Assembly: GCA_023664665.1 (NCBI GenBank)
Contig: JAMPEY010000003.1
Coordinates: 1 to 64,000, forward strand
Source: Lachnoclostridium sp.
GTDB lineage: Bacteria > Bacillota > Clostridia > Lachnospirales > Lachnospiraceae
Direction of reading: 5' to 3'
Length of the DNA: 64,000 bases
The first letter of the stretch is position 1. Each line of letters begins with the position of its first letter. Made by a program: the position numbers and the translations under genes. The notes under the pieces were generated by a model. The model ran no database searches and was not told the origin of the DNA. It was given only the letters and a program-made list of their open reading frames with translations. Positions 9,333 through 18,699 of the stretch are shown here, one piece after another.

Positions 9333-11792
9333 TTATTGCCCCGTCAAGTCGGAAAGCGGCAGGAATCTATAACCCATTTCTTCCCATCTGGTCAACAGTT
9401 CGTCCAGAATCTCTCCGTTGGTCTGAGAAGTGTTGTGAAGCAAAACCACGGCTCCCGGATGGACTCTGGAGGTCAGCGTTTCCAGTGCATCCTCATGGTC
9501 AGGCTGCTTATCCTGTATCCAATCCACATGGGCGACACTCCAAAAAATAGTGGCATATCCCAGTTCTTTTGCCATCTTCAGATTTTCCACATTACACTTT
9601 CCCTGAGGCGGTCTGTAATACAAAGACAGCTCCGTCCCCGTAATTTCCTTGAACAAATCCGCCACATCATCCAGCTCTTTCTGAAAATCTTCTTTTTGGG
9701 CAATGGAAGACATGTTCGGATGATGATAGGTATGGTTGCCTACCTTATGTCCCTCATCCACCATGCGTTTTACCAAATCCGGCGCGGTTTCCAGGAAATG
9801 TCCCACTACAAAGAAAGTTCCGGGGGCATTATGCTTTTTCAAGGCATCCAGAATCAGTTCCGTATTGCCGTTTTCATAGCCGCAGTCAAAGGTAAGGTAA
9901 AGCACTTTTTCACTGCCGGTTCCTACAAAATAGGCATTATAATATGCCAAATCCTCCTCCTTTGCATTTCCTCTGGGGGTTGTGCCCGGCTCTCCATAAC
10001 CAAGCCCCCAGTCCTCCGAAGCAAACACCTTCTCCGGCTCCTTGGGCTCTGCCAGCCCTTTTCCCGATGCAGCCGCTTTCAGAGAAATTTTCAAATCAAA
10101 TTCCTCATAAGGTATCACCACCTCTTGGATTCCGGCCGCATAACAGGCAAGGGCATAAGCCTCAAAATCAAAATGAATCCCTTCTTTTGTCAAATAAAAA
10201 TCATAGTCCAAATCAATACTGTCCCTAACGATATCCTTGGCATCCGACCAGAAGTTATCCGGCTCTGCATCTATCATTGCGCCGAAATACTTTACTGCAA
10301 TCTCTTTTAACTCTTCCTCGCTGTTTCCTATCACATCCCTAAGCTTAAGTTCGTTCCCTGTTCTCAAATCAAAGGTAAAGCCACGAAAATCCTCCATACC
10401 ATGAGCGTCGCCCCAATAACAATACTCTTCCTGCCGAAAACTCAAATACCGCTGGTCAAAATAAATCTCCTCTATTTCCGAAAGGCTGCTGTCATAAGAC
10501 CAGTTCATATAATGCTGCGTTTCTTCCGCCAACGCCTCTTCTGCCATTTTCTTTTCCTCTTCCAGAGTACCCTCCTGCCATTCCCTTAAAGTCTCATTGA
10601 TTTTCGCAGCTCCTGCGAAACGCTCATCCACTACAATGCGGTCTGTAGCAGATTTAAAAATACACATCTCCGGATTTGCATTACCGTAAACTGCCTCATA
10701 ATGGCTGGTCATGCTTCCCACTTCCCCGATTCCGGTATCATAAAAGGCATCTCCCAGAATTTCTTCTTCCGCAGGGCTTTCAAGGTTCCGCCTCATCACA
10801 TATAATTTATAATCCCTATCCCCCACATAATACAAATATCCGTCTTTCACCGTCATATGCATTAAATACCAAGGGGAAATCGTATCTTTCCATTCTTTTT
10901 TCCGTTCAAAGATAAGGCTCTCCGCCCCTGTTTCAAGGGATAATCGGGTATATTGGTACAGACCATCGCCTGCATACCTTTCAAGGTAAACATACTCCTC
11001 ATCCATGCCAATCACTATGATGGCATCATCTAAACCAAACTCCGAAGCCAAAAGGGATGTTTCTTTCTCATCGAAGTTTAAATCTGCAAACTCGCTTTTC
11101 TCCATGCTCTGCCTGTCTATAAGATATAGCTTGTACCCTTCCGTATAATCTTCTGTCAGATAATAATTATCATTAAAATATTTACATTTTTCACAGCCGA
11201 TAATATCATAAATATTCCCGGCATCCTTATTTTCAGCTATTTCCGATTCCCCGTCCTCATTCAGGGGATAGCTTACCAGCTCGTCACCTGTATCAATATA
11301 GATGGCGCCATCCTTCAAAATCATTTTATCCTGTTCAAGGTGCGTTGAAAACTTCTCAAGCGGCTCATAATCCGTTCCGTCTGTTGAGATAACGGAAAGA
11401 AATTTTTCCATTGAATCTAACTCAGATTCTTCTATAAAATAAATCTTATCTCCCAAAAGCAGTCCGCTTCCCACGAAATATACATATGCCCTCTCTGCCT
11501 TGGCGGACTTGGCCCTCTCCCACAAAATCTCCTCTTCCTTCGTATTCTTATCTATCTTCACAATCCGATAAATCCCGCAAATATACCAATAATTTTCATC
11601 CTCCTGTATAATCTCTGCCTGCTTAAGTCCAAGGTACTCCTCCTGCGGGTTTCCATCGGAATTCTCCATGCCTGTCTGCTGCCCCGATTCCTTTAAGTTT
11701 CCGTCCTTCCCACAGCCCGCAAGGGATAAGGCAACGGCTGCCGCCACCGCAAACAGGATTCCTTTTTTCACCAATAACCTTCTTTTCATCAT
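9333..11792 (-). CDS. Lipoprotein polysaccharide deacetylase, PdaC-like
   Basis: Exported lipoprotein of 819 residues. The signal peptide ends in the lipobox LAGC near residue 27. Residues about 50-400 look like repeated beta-propeller strands (DUF5050-like). Residues about 430-580 resemble the DUF4163/DUF3298 module. The C-terminal 200 residues are a NodB deacetylase: LTFDCGYENG (metal Asp), HTYHHPNMS (zinc His pair), YYRPPQGK and LLHNTS. It probably removes acetyl groups from peptidoglycan or a related wall glycan outside the membrane. The two-module core matches Bacillus PdaC; the large N-terminal propeller is extra. GAGGTG precedes the ATG at 11792. Confidence 0.85.
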   Translation of the reverse strand: MMKRRLLVKKGILFAVAAAVALSLAGCGKDGNLKESGQQTGMENSDGNPQEEYLGLKQAEIIQEDENYWYICGIYRIVKIDKNTKEEEILWERAKSAKAERAYVYFVGSGLLLGDKIYFIEESELDSMEKFLSVISTDGTDYEPLEKFSTHLEQDKMILKDGAIYIDTGDELVSYPLNEDGESEIAENKDAGNIYDIIGCEKCKYFNDNYYLTEDYTEGYKLYLIDRQSMEKSEFADLNFDEKETSLLASEFGLDDAIIVIGMDEEYVYLERYAGDGLYQYTRLSLETGAESLIFERKKEWKDTISPWYLMHMTVKDGYLYYVGDRDYKLYVMRRNLESPAEEEILGDAFYDTGIGEVGSMTSHYEAVYGNANPEMCIFKSATDRIVVDERFAGAAKINETLREWQEGTLEEEKKMAEEALAEETQHYMNWSYDSSLSEIEEIYFDQRYLSFRQEEYCYWGDAHGMEDFRGFTFDLRTGNELKLRDVIGNSEEELKEIAVKYFGAMIDAEPDNFWSDAKDIVRDSIDLDYDFYLTKEGIHFDFEAYALACYAAGIQEVVIPYEEFDLKISLKAAASGKGLAEPKEPEKVFASEDWGLGYGEPGTTPRGNAKEEDLAYYNAYFVGTGSEKVLYLTFDCGYENGNTELILDALKKHNAPGTFFVVGHFLETAPDLVKRMVDEGHKVGNHTYHHPNMSSIAQKEDFQKELDDVADLFKEITGTELSLYYRPPQGKCNVENLKMAKELGYATIFWSVAHVDWIQDKQPDHEDALETLTSRVHPGAVVLLHNTSQTNGEILDELLTRWEEMGYRFLPLSDLTGQ

Positions 11793-11830
11793 TCGTCACC
11801 TCTATCATTCACTGTTACATGTTTGTTTTT

Positions 11831-11992
11831 ATTATACCACAAGCGCAGAAAATCAAGCGGCTGCGCAGCAGACATTTGATTTTCAAGCAGTGGATTCCGA
11901 TATAATGCCTCACAAAGCGTTTCTATGCTTTGTGAGGACAAGGCAGCGCAAGCTGACTTGTATTCTGCGTTAGCAGAATCATTATACCACAA
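11831..11992 (-). promoter_or_regulatory. Duplicated extended -10 promoter region before the deacetylase gene
   Basis: On the minus strand the sequence TTGTGGTATAAT occurs twice, at 11831-11842 and 11981-11992, exactly 150 bp apart. Each is a perfect TATAAT with an upstream TG (extended -10). No good -35 box is seen. Between them lies an 11-bp perfect hairpin (CCTCACAAAGC with GCTTTGTGAGG). The region probably drives the deacetylase gene from tandem starts. Confidence 0.45.
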
Positions 11993-12010
11993 CTTTGCAT
12001 CAAACTTGCA

Positions 12011-12472
12011 TCATTTTATTTCTGGCAGCGGTTTTATCAAATACTTCCGAAACCTCTCCGGCACTTCATAATTTTTCAGATGTCTGTAGTCCGCCAATTC
12101 TTTATTTCCCATGGAGTCCACGGAATAAGATAATTCATCATATCCCAGCGGATTGTGAGCCCCTATCTGTGGTGTAACGCCAAATGTAACCAGAATCTTC
12201 CCCGGCTCCTTTTTTGCAATATCCGTAAGCTCTGTTTCATAAAGATAAACCATAAGCTCTCCCGAGTAAAATTCCTTATAAAAATTTTTAACCTCTTTTG
12301 TAATTTCCTCCATAAAAAGCGCTTTCACCAACTCTTCCGTAATTTCCTCCTCCGTAAGCACATCCGCACTGAAAGTCTCTATTACAGCGGGATTTTTATT
12401 CTTCTCATATATGCCAAACAACAAAAATGCTACTAATATCCCATAAATAACCGCTTTCAGCCTTTTTTGCAT
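12011..12472 (-). CDS. Membrane-anchored protein of unknown function (DUF3888-like)
   Basis: About 153 residues. A single N-terminal membrane segment (AVIYGILVAFLLFGIY) acts as uncleaved anchor or signal. The remaining part is charged and outside (LTEEEITEELVKALFMEEI, then FYKEFY and ILVTFGVTPQIGAHNPLG). The overall pattern resembles DUF3888 proteins, but this is only a weak match by eye. The ATG at 12472 is preceded by GGAGG; an ATG at 12496 would swallow that ribosome site. It lies upstream of the deacetylase gene on the same strand, with 218 bp between them. Confidence 0.6.
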   Translation of the reverse strand: MQKRLKAVIYGILVAFLLFGIYEKNKNPAVIETFSADVLTEEEITEELVKALFMEEITKEVKNFYKEFYSGELMVYLYETELTDIAKKEPGKILVTFGVTPQIGAHNPLGYDELSYSVDSMGNKELADYRHLKNYEVPERFRKYLIKPLPEIK

Positions 12473-12608
12473 TTTCCCTCTTCCTCCCGCATACAATGCT
12501 CCCGAAATCTCTTATACTATGCTTATACCGTTTTTGCCCGCAATATTCCTGTACGGGCTCCGAACAGGAACTGTCAGGGGGGCAAAGCGTTCGGAATTTT
12601 GTGGGGGA

Positions 12609-12637
12609 TTTACAAATCCGTTCTTTTCGTATATGAT
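12609..12637 (+). promoter_or_regulatory. Sigma-A promoter of the AIM24-like gene
   Basis: TTTACA (12609-12614) and TATGAT (12632-12637) are separated by 17 bp, about 50 bases before the start codon at 12694. Confidence 0.65.
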
Positions 12638-12693
12638 AAATAGTGTAATTGCCTTTACTACATTATAAAAATTATTTCAGGAGGGACGAAAGA

Positions 12694-13374
12694 ATGAATT
12701 ACTCTATCGAGGGCGAACCCTTGCCCGTTGTTATCTGCAATCTTGACGCAGGCGAAACCATGATTACCGAGAGCGGAGCCATGTCATGGATGTCACCCAA
12801 TATGAAAATGGAAACCACTTCCGGCGGTGGAATCGGCAAAATGATAGGACGCGCATTTTCCGGTGAAAGCTTGTTCCTAAATCGCTATACCGCTCAGGGC
12901 GGCATTGGACAGATTGCCTTTGCTTCCAGCTTCCCCGGCTCCATCCGCGCTTTCAATGTGGAACCCGGATTTGACCTTGTAGCCCAGAAATCCGCATTCC
13001 TTGCATCTACCTCAGATGTGGAATTATCCATATTTTTCCAGAAACGCTTCGGAAGCGGCCTGTTCGGCGGGGAAGGTTTCATCATGCAGAAACTGTCCGG
13101 CAGCGGCACCGTATTTTTGGAATTTGACGGCTATGTAAAGGAGTATGAGCTTGGTCCCGGTCAACAGATGATTATTGATACCGGATATCTGGCTGCCATG
13201 AGCGCCAGCTGCTCTGTGGACATCCAGACCGTTCCCGGCGTAAAGAATATGCTTTTTGGCGGAGAGGGCCTCTTTAATACCGTGCTGACAGGTCCCGGAA
13301 AAGTTTATCTCCAAAGTATGCCTGTATCACAACTGGCCGGCGCTATCCGTCCCTTCATCCCTACAGGGAAATAA
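12694..13374 (+). CDS. AIM24 / TIGR00266 family protein
   Basis: Protein of 226 residues with the beta-rich AIM24 fold. It opens with the INxE-like start YSIEGEPLPVVICNL, then GETMITESGAMSWMSPNM and a glycine-rich hinge (TTSGGGIGKMIGRAFSGE). Members are widespread, soluble, and of unclear function; in yeast the relative is mitochondrial. The start at 12694 has AGGAGGG upstream; a longer frame from 12649 lacks a ribosome site. It is a single gene with its own promoter and terminator. Confidence 0.85.
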   Translation: MNYSIEGEPLPVVICNLDAGETMITESGAMSWMSPNMKMETTSGGGIGKMIGRAFSGESLFLNRYTAQGGIGQIAFASSFPGSIRAFNVEPGFDLVAQKSAFLASTSDVELSIFFQKRFGSGLFGGEGFIMQKLSGSGTVFLEFDGYVKEYELGPGQQMIIDTGYLAAMSASCSVDIQTVPGVKNMLFGGEGLFNTVLTGPGKVYLQSMPVSQLAGAIRPFIPTGK

Positions 13375-13420
13375 ATAAAAAACTCATATTTAGATTGCAT
13401 TTTCAGTATGTCTATTGATT

Positions 13421-13466
13421 AAAAAAGAGAGAGGACACAGCCGCAGCGTATGTTCACTCTCTTTTT
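13421..13466. terminator. Bidirectional terminator between the AIM24-like and Rpn genes
   Basis: A 16-bp stem with two mismatches (AAAAAGAGAG... with ...CTCTCTTTTT) surrounds a GC-rich loop. A-runs and T-runs on both sides suit termination of both convergent genes. Confidence 0.85.
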
Positions 13467-13501
13467 ATGGTTAATTTTTCTGTTGCCTGCCAACCTTTGC
13501 A

Positions 13502-14506
13502 CTACACCGTCTGCTTTCCAAACTTTTCAAGATATTCCCTTGCCACCTGTAAAGACACATCCAGCTTTTTCTGAAGCCTTTCCAGAATATCATTTTCAGA
13601 CAATCCACAATCAAATCCTGTTTCAATAATGCCCTCTGCTTTGCCCTCTATTTTGCCCTCTATTTTGCCCTCTATTTTGCCCTCTGCCTTGCTATCCCTT
13701 GCGATTTCTTCAAATAAAGTACACATATCCGCATCTCCTTTCCTGTCCAGCATGTTATAATCAATCTTACAGTTTGTTGCTCCTGCCACTGTCATAATCA
13801 CTGCTTTGTCCACTTCATGCTCCCTTGCATATTTTATGACTTTTTCCTTGGCTTCATTCTTCGGCATGTTCTTATCCAGAACCATTTCCATCATATTGAA
13901 AAAGTCCACATTGTTTATGTGGTGGAATGTCAGGTCGTTCTGCCTTGCTTCCACAAGCAGCATTTTATAGTCATTGACAAATTTTTTCATCCCCTCTGGA
14001 ATGTCAAGCATCCCATGCAGCGACACCGCACCATCCCACGGCTTTTCCCCGTAGTAGACAACAATGGTTATGACAGGCATGAATTTATCCGTTTTCTTCA
14101 TCCTTGACAAGTATTCGTCTTCATCCATTCCATCCGATTTTTTATATTTCCCCGCATTGCTGTCATACTGCTTCTTGTATATGCCGTAGTCATATCCCAT
14201 GACCCGCAGCGGCATTGCATAGTGGATATGCTCCTGCGACTCCAGCCCAAGCATTGCCAGCTCCACACCGTATGCCGTGGATCTTTTGCTCACCTTTATG
14301 CTGTCCCTTGATGCCCTGATGCTTTCTGCATAGTCCCTGTGTTCCAATACGGAGGATTCCTCTGTGTCTCCGCTTTCCAGCTCCTCTGCCTTGATAACCT
14401 GTTCTCCGTTAAACAGGACTGCATTAAATATATCGGCAAACCTCTCATTATCATTCCAGTAATTTTTCAAAACGGTATCTGGTCTTAAATCCTGTGTTTT
14501 TGCCAT
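13502..14506 (-). CDS. Rpn-family PD-(D/E)XK nuclease (transposase_31-like)
   Basis: Protein of 334 residues of the Rpn/transposase_31 family, nucleases that promote RecA-independent recombination and have been linked to phage defence. The N-terminal nuclease domain contains YGVELAMLGLESQEHIHYAMPLRV and PVITIVVYYGEKPWDGA. The C-terminal half is helical. Near residue 275 a 12-nt tandem repeat encodes GKIE repeats. It has its own promoter and terminators and stands beside an integrase stump, which suggests gain by transfer. The last part (SENDILERLQKKLDVSL) is the usual Rpn tail. Confidence 0.85.
   Translation of the reverse strand: MAKTQDLRPDTVLKNYWNDNERFADIFNAVLFNGEQVIKAEELESGDTEESSVLEHRDYAESIRASRDSIKVSKRSTAYGVELAMLGLESQEHIHYAMPLRVMGYDYGIYKKQYDSNAGKYKKSDGMDEDEYLSRMKKTDKFMPVITIVVYYGEKPWDGAVSLHGMLDIPEGMKKFVNDYKMLLVEARQNDLTFHHINNVDFFNMMEMVLDKNMPKNEAKEKVIKYAREHEVDKAVIMTVAGATNCKIDYNMLDRKGDADMCTLFEEIARDSKAEGKIEGKIEGKIEGKAEGIIETGFDCGLSENDILERLQKKLDVSLQVAREYLEKFGKQTV
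13639..13686. repeat. 12-nt tandem repeat inside the Rpn gene
   Basis: About four copies of a 12-nt unit (TTTTGCCCTCTA on plus) encode GKIE-type repeats on minus. A change in copy number keeps the frame, so slippage would vary linker length between the nuclease domain and the tail without breaking the protein. Confidence 0.85.
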
Positions 14507-14531
14507 CTTCTGCTCCTTTTCTTATATTTAC

Positions 14532-14560
14532 AGTATACTATCAAATCCTGTGGATTACAA
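14532..14560 (-). promoter_or_regulatory. Promoter of the Rpn gene
   Basis: On minus, TTGTAA (14555-14560) and TATACT (14532-14537) are 17 bp apart, just upstream of the start at 14506, which has AGGAG before it. Confidence 0.6.
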
Positions 14561-14580
14561 GCCACATAAAAGATAAACAA

Positions 14581-14625
14581 AAAATACCGGATATAGAGGT
14601 TTTATACTCCATATCCGGTATTTTT
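14581..14625. terminator. Bidirectional terminator between integrase stump and Rpn gene
   Basis: A perfect 14-bp stem (AAAATACCGGATAT with ATATCCGGTATTTT) has a 16-nt loop and a T-run on either side. It insulates the Rpn gene from transcripts arriving from the integrase stump. Confidence 0.9.
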
Positions 14626-14688
14626 ATTCGTGCAGCAATAGAATTTACGCATCGCGAAAATTCTATTGTTGTATATATTGCCAAGGAC

Positions 14689-15087
14689 TTAATAATTTCT
14701 GAACTCTTCCGCATTAAGCATATGCAGCTGTAAGTTTGCTATGGGGAATGGATAGAAGTTATTCCTTACACTTGAAATGTAGGTATGATACCCACTAGCT
14801 GTTAAACAATTTTTAACTTCGTTTTCAATATATTCTTCCATATACATTCCAAAAGTCTTTGATTTCAAAACTTTTTCATCCTTGCCCGCTTCTATGCTTT
14901 TCTCCCAAGCCTTAACCGCCATCTTACAATTTCTTATTGCTTCTTCTTCGGTAGAACCCTGTCTTTTAATCCTCTTGATTTTCCCTGTTTTGGGATTAAT
15001 GTACTTACTCTGTATAGAACATTCAAACTTATTCTTATCAATCTTTCTTACATAACCTTCTCCATTTGCCCTTCTACATTTTGCCAT
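14689..15087 (-). pseudogene. Tyrosine recombinase (integrase) N-terminal fragment
   Basis: Only 132 residues remain. The start (MAKCRRANGEGYVRKI, then KYINPKTGKIKRIKRQGST) is the AP2-like arm-binding domain of phage or conjugative-element integrases. It is followed by the start of the SAM-like core-binding domain (FGMYMEEYI). The whole catalytic domain with its Arg-His-Arg-Tyr residues is missing, so the protein cannot recombine DNA. It is a remnant of a mobile element. The start at 15087 and its ribosome site are intact. A small excisionase-like function cannot be excluded. Confidence 0.8.
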
Positions 15088-15112
15088 ATTGTGTATACTC
15101 CTTTCAAATATT

Positions 15113-15166
15113 ATAACTGCTACTTTTTAGGAATGATACTTAGAAAACCGCAAAAGTAGCAGTTAT
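15113..15166. repeat. 15-bp inverted repeat upstream of the integrase stump
   Basis: ATAACTGCTACTTTT (15113-15127) is repeated inverted at 15152-15166 with 24 bp between. The right arm overlaps a direct repeat of AAGTAGCA. Its position just before an integrase gene suggests an operator or recombinase arm sites of the lost element. Confidence 0.6.
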
Positions 15167-15227
15167 AAGTAGCATTACACTCATTATAAAACATTGTCAA
15201 ACAGAAGTATATTGGCAGAATTGCATG

Positions 15228-15275
15228 AAAAAACACTAGATGTAGTGGAAAGTGTTTCTACATCTAGTGTTTTTT
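15228..15275. terminator. Terminator of the gap-pgk-tpiA operon
   Basis: An 18-bp perfect stem (AAAAAACACTAGATGTAG with its complement at 15258-15275) with a 12-nt loop lies 21 bases beyond the tpiA stop. It is symmetric and can also act from the other side. Confidence 0.95.
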
Positions 15276-15295
15276 ATTGTGCACATTGTTACTTT

Positions 15296-16042
15296 TTAAT
15301 AATTCACAATCTTCCCGAAGTCTTCCTTCAAGGAAGCGCCGCCTACCAGTCCGCCGTCAATATCAGGCTGTGCAAACAGTTCTGCCGCATTGCCTGCATT
15401 TACGGAACCGCCGTACTGGATGCGCACAGCTTCTGCGGTAGCCGCATCATACATTTCTGCAATGCAGTCACGGATTCCCTTGCAGACCTCCTGCGCCTGC
15501 TCTGTGGTAGCGGTTTTGCCTGTGCCGATAGCCCAGATAGGTTCATAGGCAATGACAAGCTCCTTCACCTGAGCGGCAGTCACATCTGCCAAATCAGACT
15601 TAATCTGAAGACGGATCCAATCCATGGTAACGCCCATTTCTCTCTGCTCCAAGGTTTCTCCACAGCAGAGAATAGGAGTAAGTCCTGCCTCAAAAGCCTT
15701 CTTCACCTTCTTGTTGAGAAGCGCATCATCCTCTTTAAAATAATCGCGCCTCTCGGAATGTCCGATAATAACATACTTTACACCGGCATCCTTCAACATG
15801 GCTGCGGATATTTCTCCTGTGTATGCACCCTTCTCCTCAAAGTACATATTTTCCGCGCCTACTTCCACATTCGTGCCCTTAACCGCTTCCACTACGGGTA
15901 TAATGTCAATGGCAGGCACACAATAAACTACATCTGCCTTATCGGTTTTTACTAAATCCTTTAAGGTATTACACAATTCCACTGCCTGACTGGGAGTCAT
16001 ATTCATCTTCCAGTTTCCGGCGATAATCTTTTTTCTTGCCAT
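15296..16042 (-). CDS. tpiA: Triosephosphate isomerase
   Basis: Interconverts glyceraldehyde-3-phosphate and dihydroxyacetone phosphate in glycolysis. 248 residues, normal length. The catalytic parts are all present: AGNWKMN (Lys), [10 protein letters not shown] (His) and [12 protein letters not shown] (Glu and flexible loop), then GGSVNAGN. It is the last gene of gap-pgk-tpiA, 70 bases after pgk, and ends at a strong terminator. Confidence 0.97.
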   Translation of the reverse strand: MARKKIIAGNWKMNMTPSQAVELCNTLKDLVKTDKADVVYCVPAIDIIPVVEAVKGTNVEVGAENMYFEEKGAYTGEISAAMLKDAGVKYVIIGHSERRDYFKEDDALLNKKVKKAFEAGLTPILCCGETLEQREMGVTMDWIRLQIKSDLADVTAAQVKELVIAYEPIWAIGTGKTATTEQAQEVCKGIRDCIAEMYDAATAEAVRIQYGGSVNAGNAAELFAQPDIDGGLVGGASLKEDFGKIVNY

Positions 16043-16112
16043 TTTATTGTCCTCATTTCTTAATTTTACTTATACTGCTGCGACCCACGGTGTCGCGGCT
16101 TCTTGTTTTCTT

Positions 16113-17336
16113 TTATTTATCGTCTGCTGCTGCGACACCGGGAAGCTCCTTGCCCTCCAAGAACTCCAGAGAAGCACCGCCGCCTGTGGAAATATGGCTC
16201 ATCTTGTCGCCAAATCCAAGCTGGTTCACTGCCGCTGCGGAATCTCCGCCGCCGATAATGGTGGTAGCATCGGTTTCTGCCAGAGCCTTTGCAACGGCAA
16301 TGGTTCCTGCTGCCAGGGTCGGATTCTCAAACACGCCCATGGGTCCGTTCCAAACTACGGTCTTTGCGCTCTTTACGGCATCGGCAAACAGTTCCGCAGT
16401 CTTAGGTCCGATATCAAGTCCCTCCATATCAGCGGGAATCTTGTCTGCATCCACATGGGAAATCTCCACGGGACCGTCAATGGGGTCAGGGAAGCTTGCC
16501 GCAATGGTCGTATCAATGGGAAGCAGAAGCTTCTTGCCAAGCTTCCCAGCCTTATCCATCATTTCCTTGCAGTAATCAATCTTCTCATTATCTACCAGAG
16601 ATTTGCCTACCTCGTACCCCTGCGCCTTCATAAATGTATATGCCATGCCGCCGCCGATAATTAAAGTATCGCACTTCTCGAGCAGATTGGAAATCACATT
16701 CAGCTTGTCAGCAACCTTTGCGCCGCCTAAAATAGCCACGAAAGGTCTTACCGGATTCTCCACTGCATTGCCGAGGAAATTGATTTCCTTCTGCATCAGA
16801 TATCCCACTGCGTTCTCACCACCCTTTGCGGAAATGCACTTGGTAACGCCTGCAACGGAAGCATGTGCCCTGTGGGAAGAACCGAAAGCATCACATACAT
16901 ACAAATCAGCCAAATCAGCTAATTCCTTGCTGAATGCTTCACCATTCTTGGTCTCTTCTGCGCCGCGGAAACGGGTATTCTGAAGCAGAACCACATCGCC
17001 CTCCTTCATAGCCTCTACCGCCTTGGTTGCCGCTTCTCCGGTTACATTGTAATCTGCCACAAAGACAACTTCCTTGCCCAGCTTCTCGGAAAGTCTTTTT
17101 GCGACAGGCGCAAGGGATTCTCCCTCATTAGGACCATTCTTTACTTTACCCAAGTGGGAGCAGAGAATTACCTTTCCGCCATCGTTGATTAATTTCTGGA
17201 TGGTAGGAAGAGCCGCCACGATACGAGTTTCGTCTGTAATTTCACCGTTCTTTAAAGGCACATTGAAATCGCATCTTACCAATACTCTCTTGCCCTTTGC
17301 GTTGATATCATCAACTGATTTTTTGTTCAAACCCAT
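16113..17336 (-). CDS. pgk: Phosphoglycerate kinase
   Basis: Makes ATP from 1,3-bisphosphoglycerate. About 407 residues starting [12 protein letters not shown]. The motifs are [11 protein letters not shown] (substrate site), [17 protein letters not shown] and the ATP-site GGGDSAAAV. The start is set to the ATG at 17336, preceded by AGGAG; the frame continues upstream into the intergenic hairpin but without a ribosome site. It is the middle gene of the glycolytic operon. Confidence 0.97.
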   Translation of the reverse strand: MGLNKKSVDDINAKGKRVLVRCDFNVPLKNGEITDETRIVAALPTIQKLINDGGKVILCSHLGKVKNGPNEGESLAPVAKRLSEKLGKEVVFVADYNVTGEAATKAVEAMKEGDVVLLQNTRFRGAEETKNGEAFSKELADLADLYVCDAFGSSHRAHASVAGVTKCISAKGGENAVGYLMQKEINFLGNAVENPVRPFVAILGGAKVADKLNVISNLLEKCDTLIIGGGMAYTFMKAQGYEVGKSLVDNEKIDYCKEMMDKAGKLGKKLLLPIDTTIAASFPDPIDGPVEISHVDADKIPADMEGLDIGPKTAELFADAVKSAKTVVWNGPMGVFENPTLAAGTIAVAKALAETDATTIIGGGDSAAAVNQLGFGDKMSHISTGGGASLEFLEGKELPGVAAADDK

Positions 17337-17374
17337 TTTGTTTATCTCCTTTTCTTTCACTTTACTGCTCAATA

Positions 17375-17403
17375 GAAAAGGATCCGGTCCAACAGACCGG
17401 ACC
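17375..17403 (-). terminator. Hairpin between gap and pgk, possible partial terminator
   Basis: On minus the sequence GGGTCCGGTC-TGTT-GGACCGGATCC forms a strong stem followed by TTTTCT. It lies 27 bases after the gap stop and before the pgk ribosome site. A weak T-run suggests partial termination or an mRNA-stabilising hairpin that sets a higher level of gap than of pgk and tpiA. Confidence 0.55.
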
Positions 17404-17430
17404 CTATAGGTCATCTACTTTTCACACTTT

Positions 17431-18444
17431 TTAGCCTAACTCACTGAAATACTTAATGGTGCGAACCATCTGGGAAGTATAGCTGTTCTCATTATCATAC
17501 CATGATACAACCTGTACCTGAGTATTGCCGTCCTCCATGGGAGCTACCATGGTCTGGGTTGCATCAAAGATGGAACCAAAGGTGCTGCCGATAACATCGG
17601 AAGATACGATTTCATCGGTGTTGTAACCGAAGGACTCGGTAGCTGCTGCCTTCATAGCATCATTAATCTGCTCCTTGGTCACTGCGCCCTTTACAACTGC
17701 TACCAGAATGGTGGTAGAACCGGTAGGGGTAGGTACACGCTGTGCAGAACCGATCAGCTTGCCGTTCAGTTCGGGAATAACCAGACCGATTGCCTTTGCA
17801 GCGCCGGTGGAGTTGGGAACGATATTCAAAGCGCCTGCACGGCTTCTTCTCAAATCGCCCTTTCTCTGAGGACCGTCCAGAATCATCTGGTCGCCTGTGT
17901 ATGCATGAACAGTGGTCATGATACCGCTCATGATAGGAGCCAGATCATTCAGAGCCTTAGCCATGGGAGCCAGACAGTTTGTGGTGCAGGATGCTGCGGA
18001 AATTACAGTGTCCTCAGCCTTCAAGGTCTTGTGGTTTACATTGTAAACGATGGTAGGAAGGTCGTTGCCTGCAGGAGCAGAGATAACTACCTTACGGGCG
18101 CCTGCTGTAATATGTGCAGATGCTTTCTCTTTAGAGGTATAGAAACCGGTACACTCCAAAACTACATCAACCTTAAGCTCACCCCAAGGAAGCTTGCTTG
18201 CGTCAGCCTCTTTATAGATGGTGATGGTCTTGCCGTTTACGGTAATGCTGTCCTCGCCTGCTTCCACAGAGCTTGCATACTTGTAAACGCCCTGAGAAGA
18301 ATCATACTTCAACAGATGTGCCAACATCTTAGGGCTTGTCAAGTCATTGATTGCCACTACATCATAGCCATCTGCCTCAAACATCTGTCTGAATGCCAGA
18401 CGACCGATACGACCAAAGCCGTTAATTGCTACTCTTACTGCCAT
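17431..18444 (-). CDS. gap: Glyceraldehyde-3-phosphate dehydrogenase
   Basis: NAD-dependent glycolytic enzyme, 337 residues. The Rossmann motif [15 protein letters not shown] is at the N-terminus. The catalytic Cys lies in [12 protein letters not shown] near residue 152. HAYTGDQ and the end [15 protein letters not shown] are typical. It is the first gene of the glycolytic operon and has AGGAGG just before the ATG. An operator-like palindrome overlaps its promoter. Confidence 0.98.
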   Translation of the reverse strand: MAVRVAINGFGRIGRLAFRQMFEADGYDVVAINDLTSPKMLAHLLKYDSSQGVYKYASSVEAGEDSITVNGKTITIYKEADASKLPWGELKVDVVLECTGFYTSKEKASAHITAGARKVVISAPAGNDLPTIVYNVNHKTLKAEDTVISAASCTTNCLAPMAKALNDLAPIMSGIMTTVHAYTGDQMILDGPQRKGDLRRSRAGALNIVPNSTGAAKAIGLVIPELNGKLIGSAQRVPTPTGSTTILVAVVKGAVTKEQINDAMKAAATESFGYNTDEIVSSDVIGSTFGSIFDATQTMVAPMEDGNTQVQVVSWYDNENSYTSQMVRTIKYFSELG

Positions 18445-18496
18445 TTTTGTTTCCTCCTAAAAATAGATAGTTTTATATATTTTGTACATAACCATT

Positions 18497-18527
18497 CAGG
18501 TATAATACAACCTGTCCGATTTTGCAA
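18497..18527 (-). promoter_or_regulatory. Promoter of gap with overlapping palindrome
   Basis: On minus, TTGCAA (18522-18527) and TATACC (18499-18504) are 17 bp apart. The palindrome CAGGTTGTATTATACCTG (18497-18514) overlaps the -10 box, a suitable place for a repressor. No local regulator gene such as cggR is present, so the protein that binds it is unknown. Confidence 0.5.
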
Positions 18528-18699
18528 AATATTCCCAATGAAAATATTTTACATAATTCAGAGGAATAATTCAAGATATAAAAGAAAATATTTTGGAAAA
18601 TATTTCCGAAATATATGCAAAATGTGTCATGAAGCCTTGTTTTCCGCGACAAATAATGCTAAAGTAATAACATAAACCGGAAAAGAAAGGGTTCCTTCC

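Noticed and set aside
11789..11992. Open frame of 67 codons before the deacetylase gene
   Set aside because: It runs through two promoter-like boxes and a hairpin and has no ribosome site.
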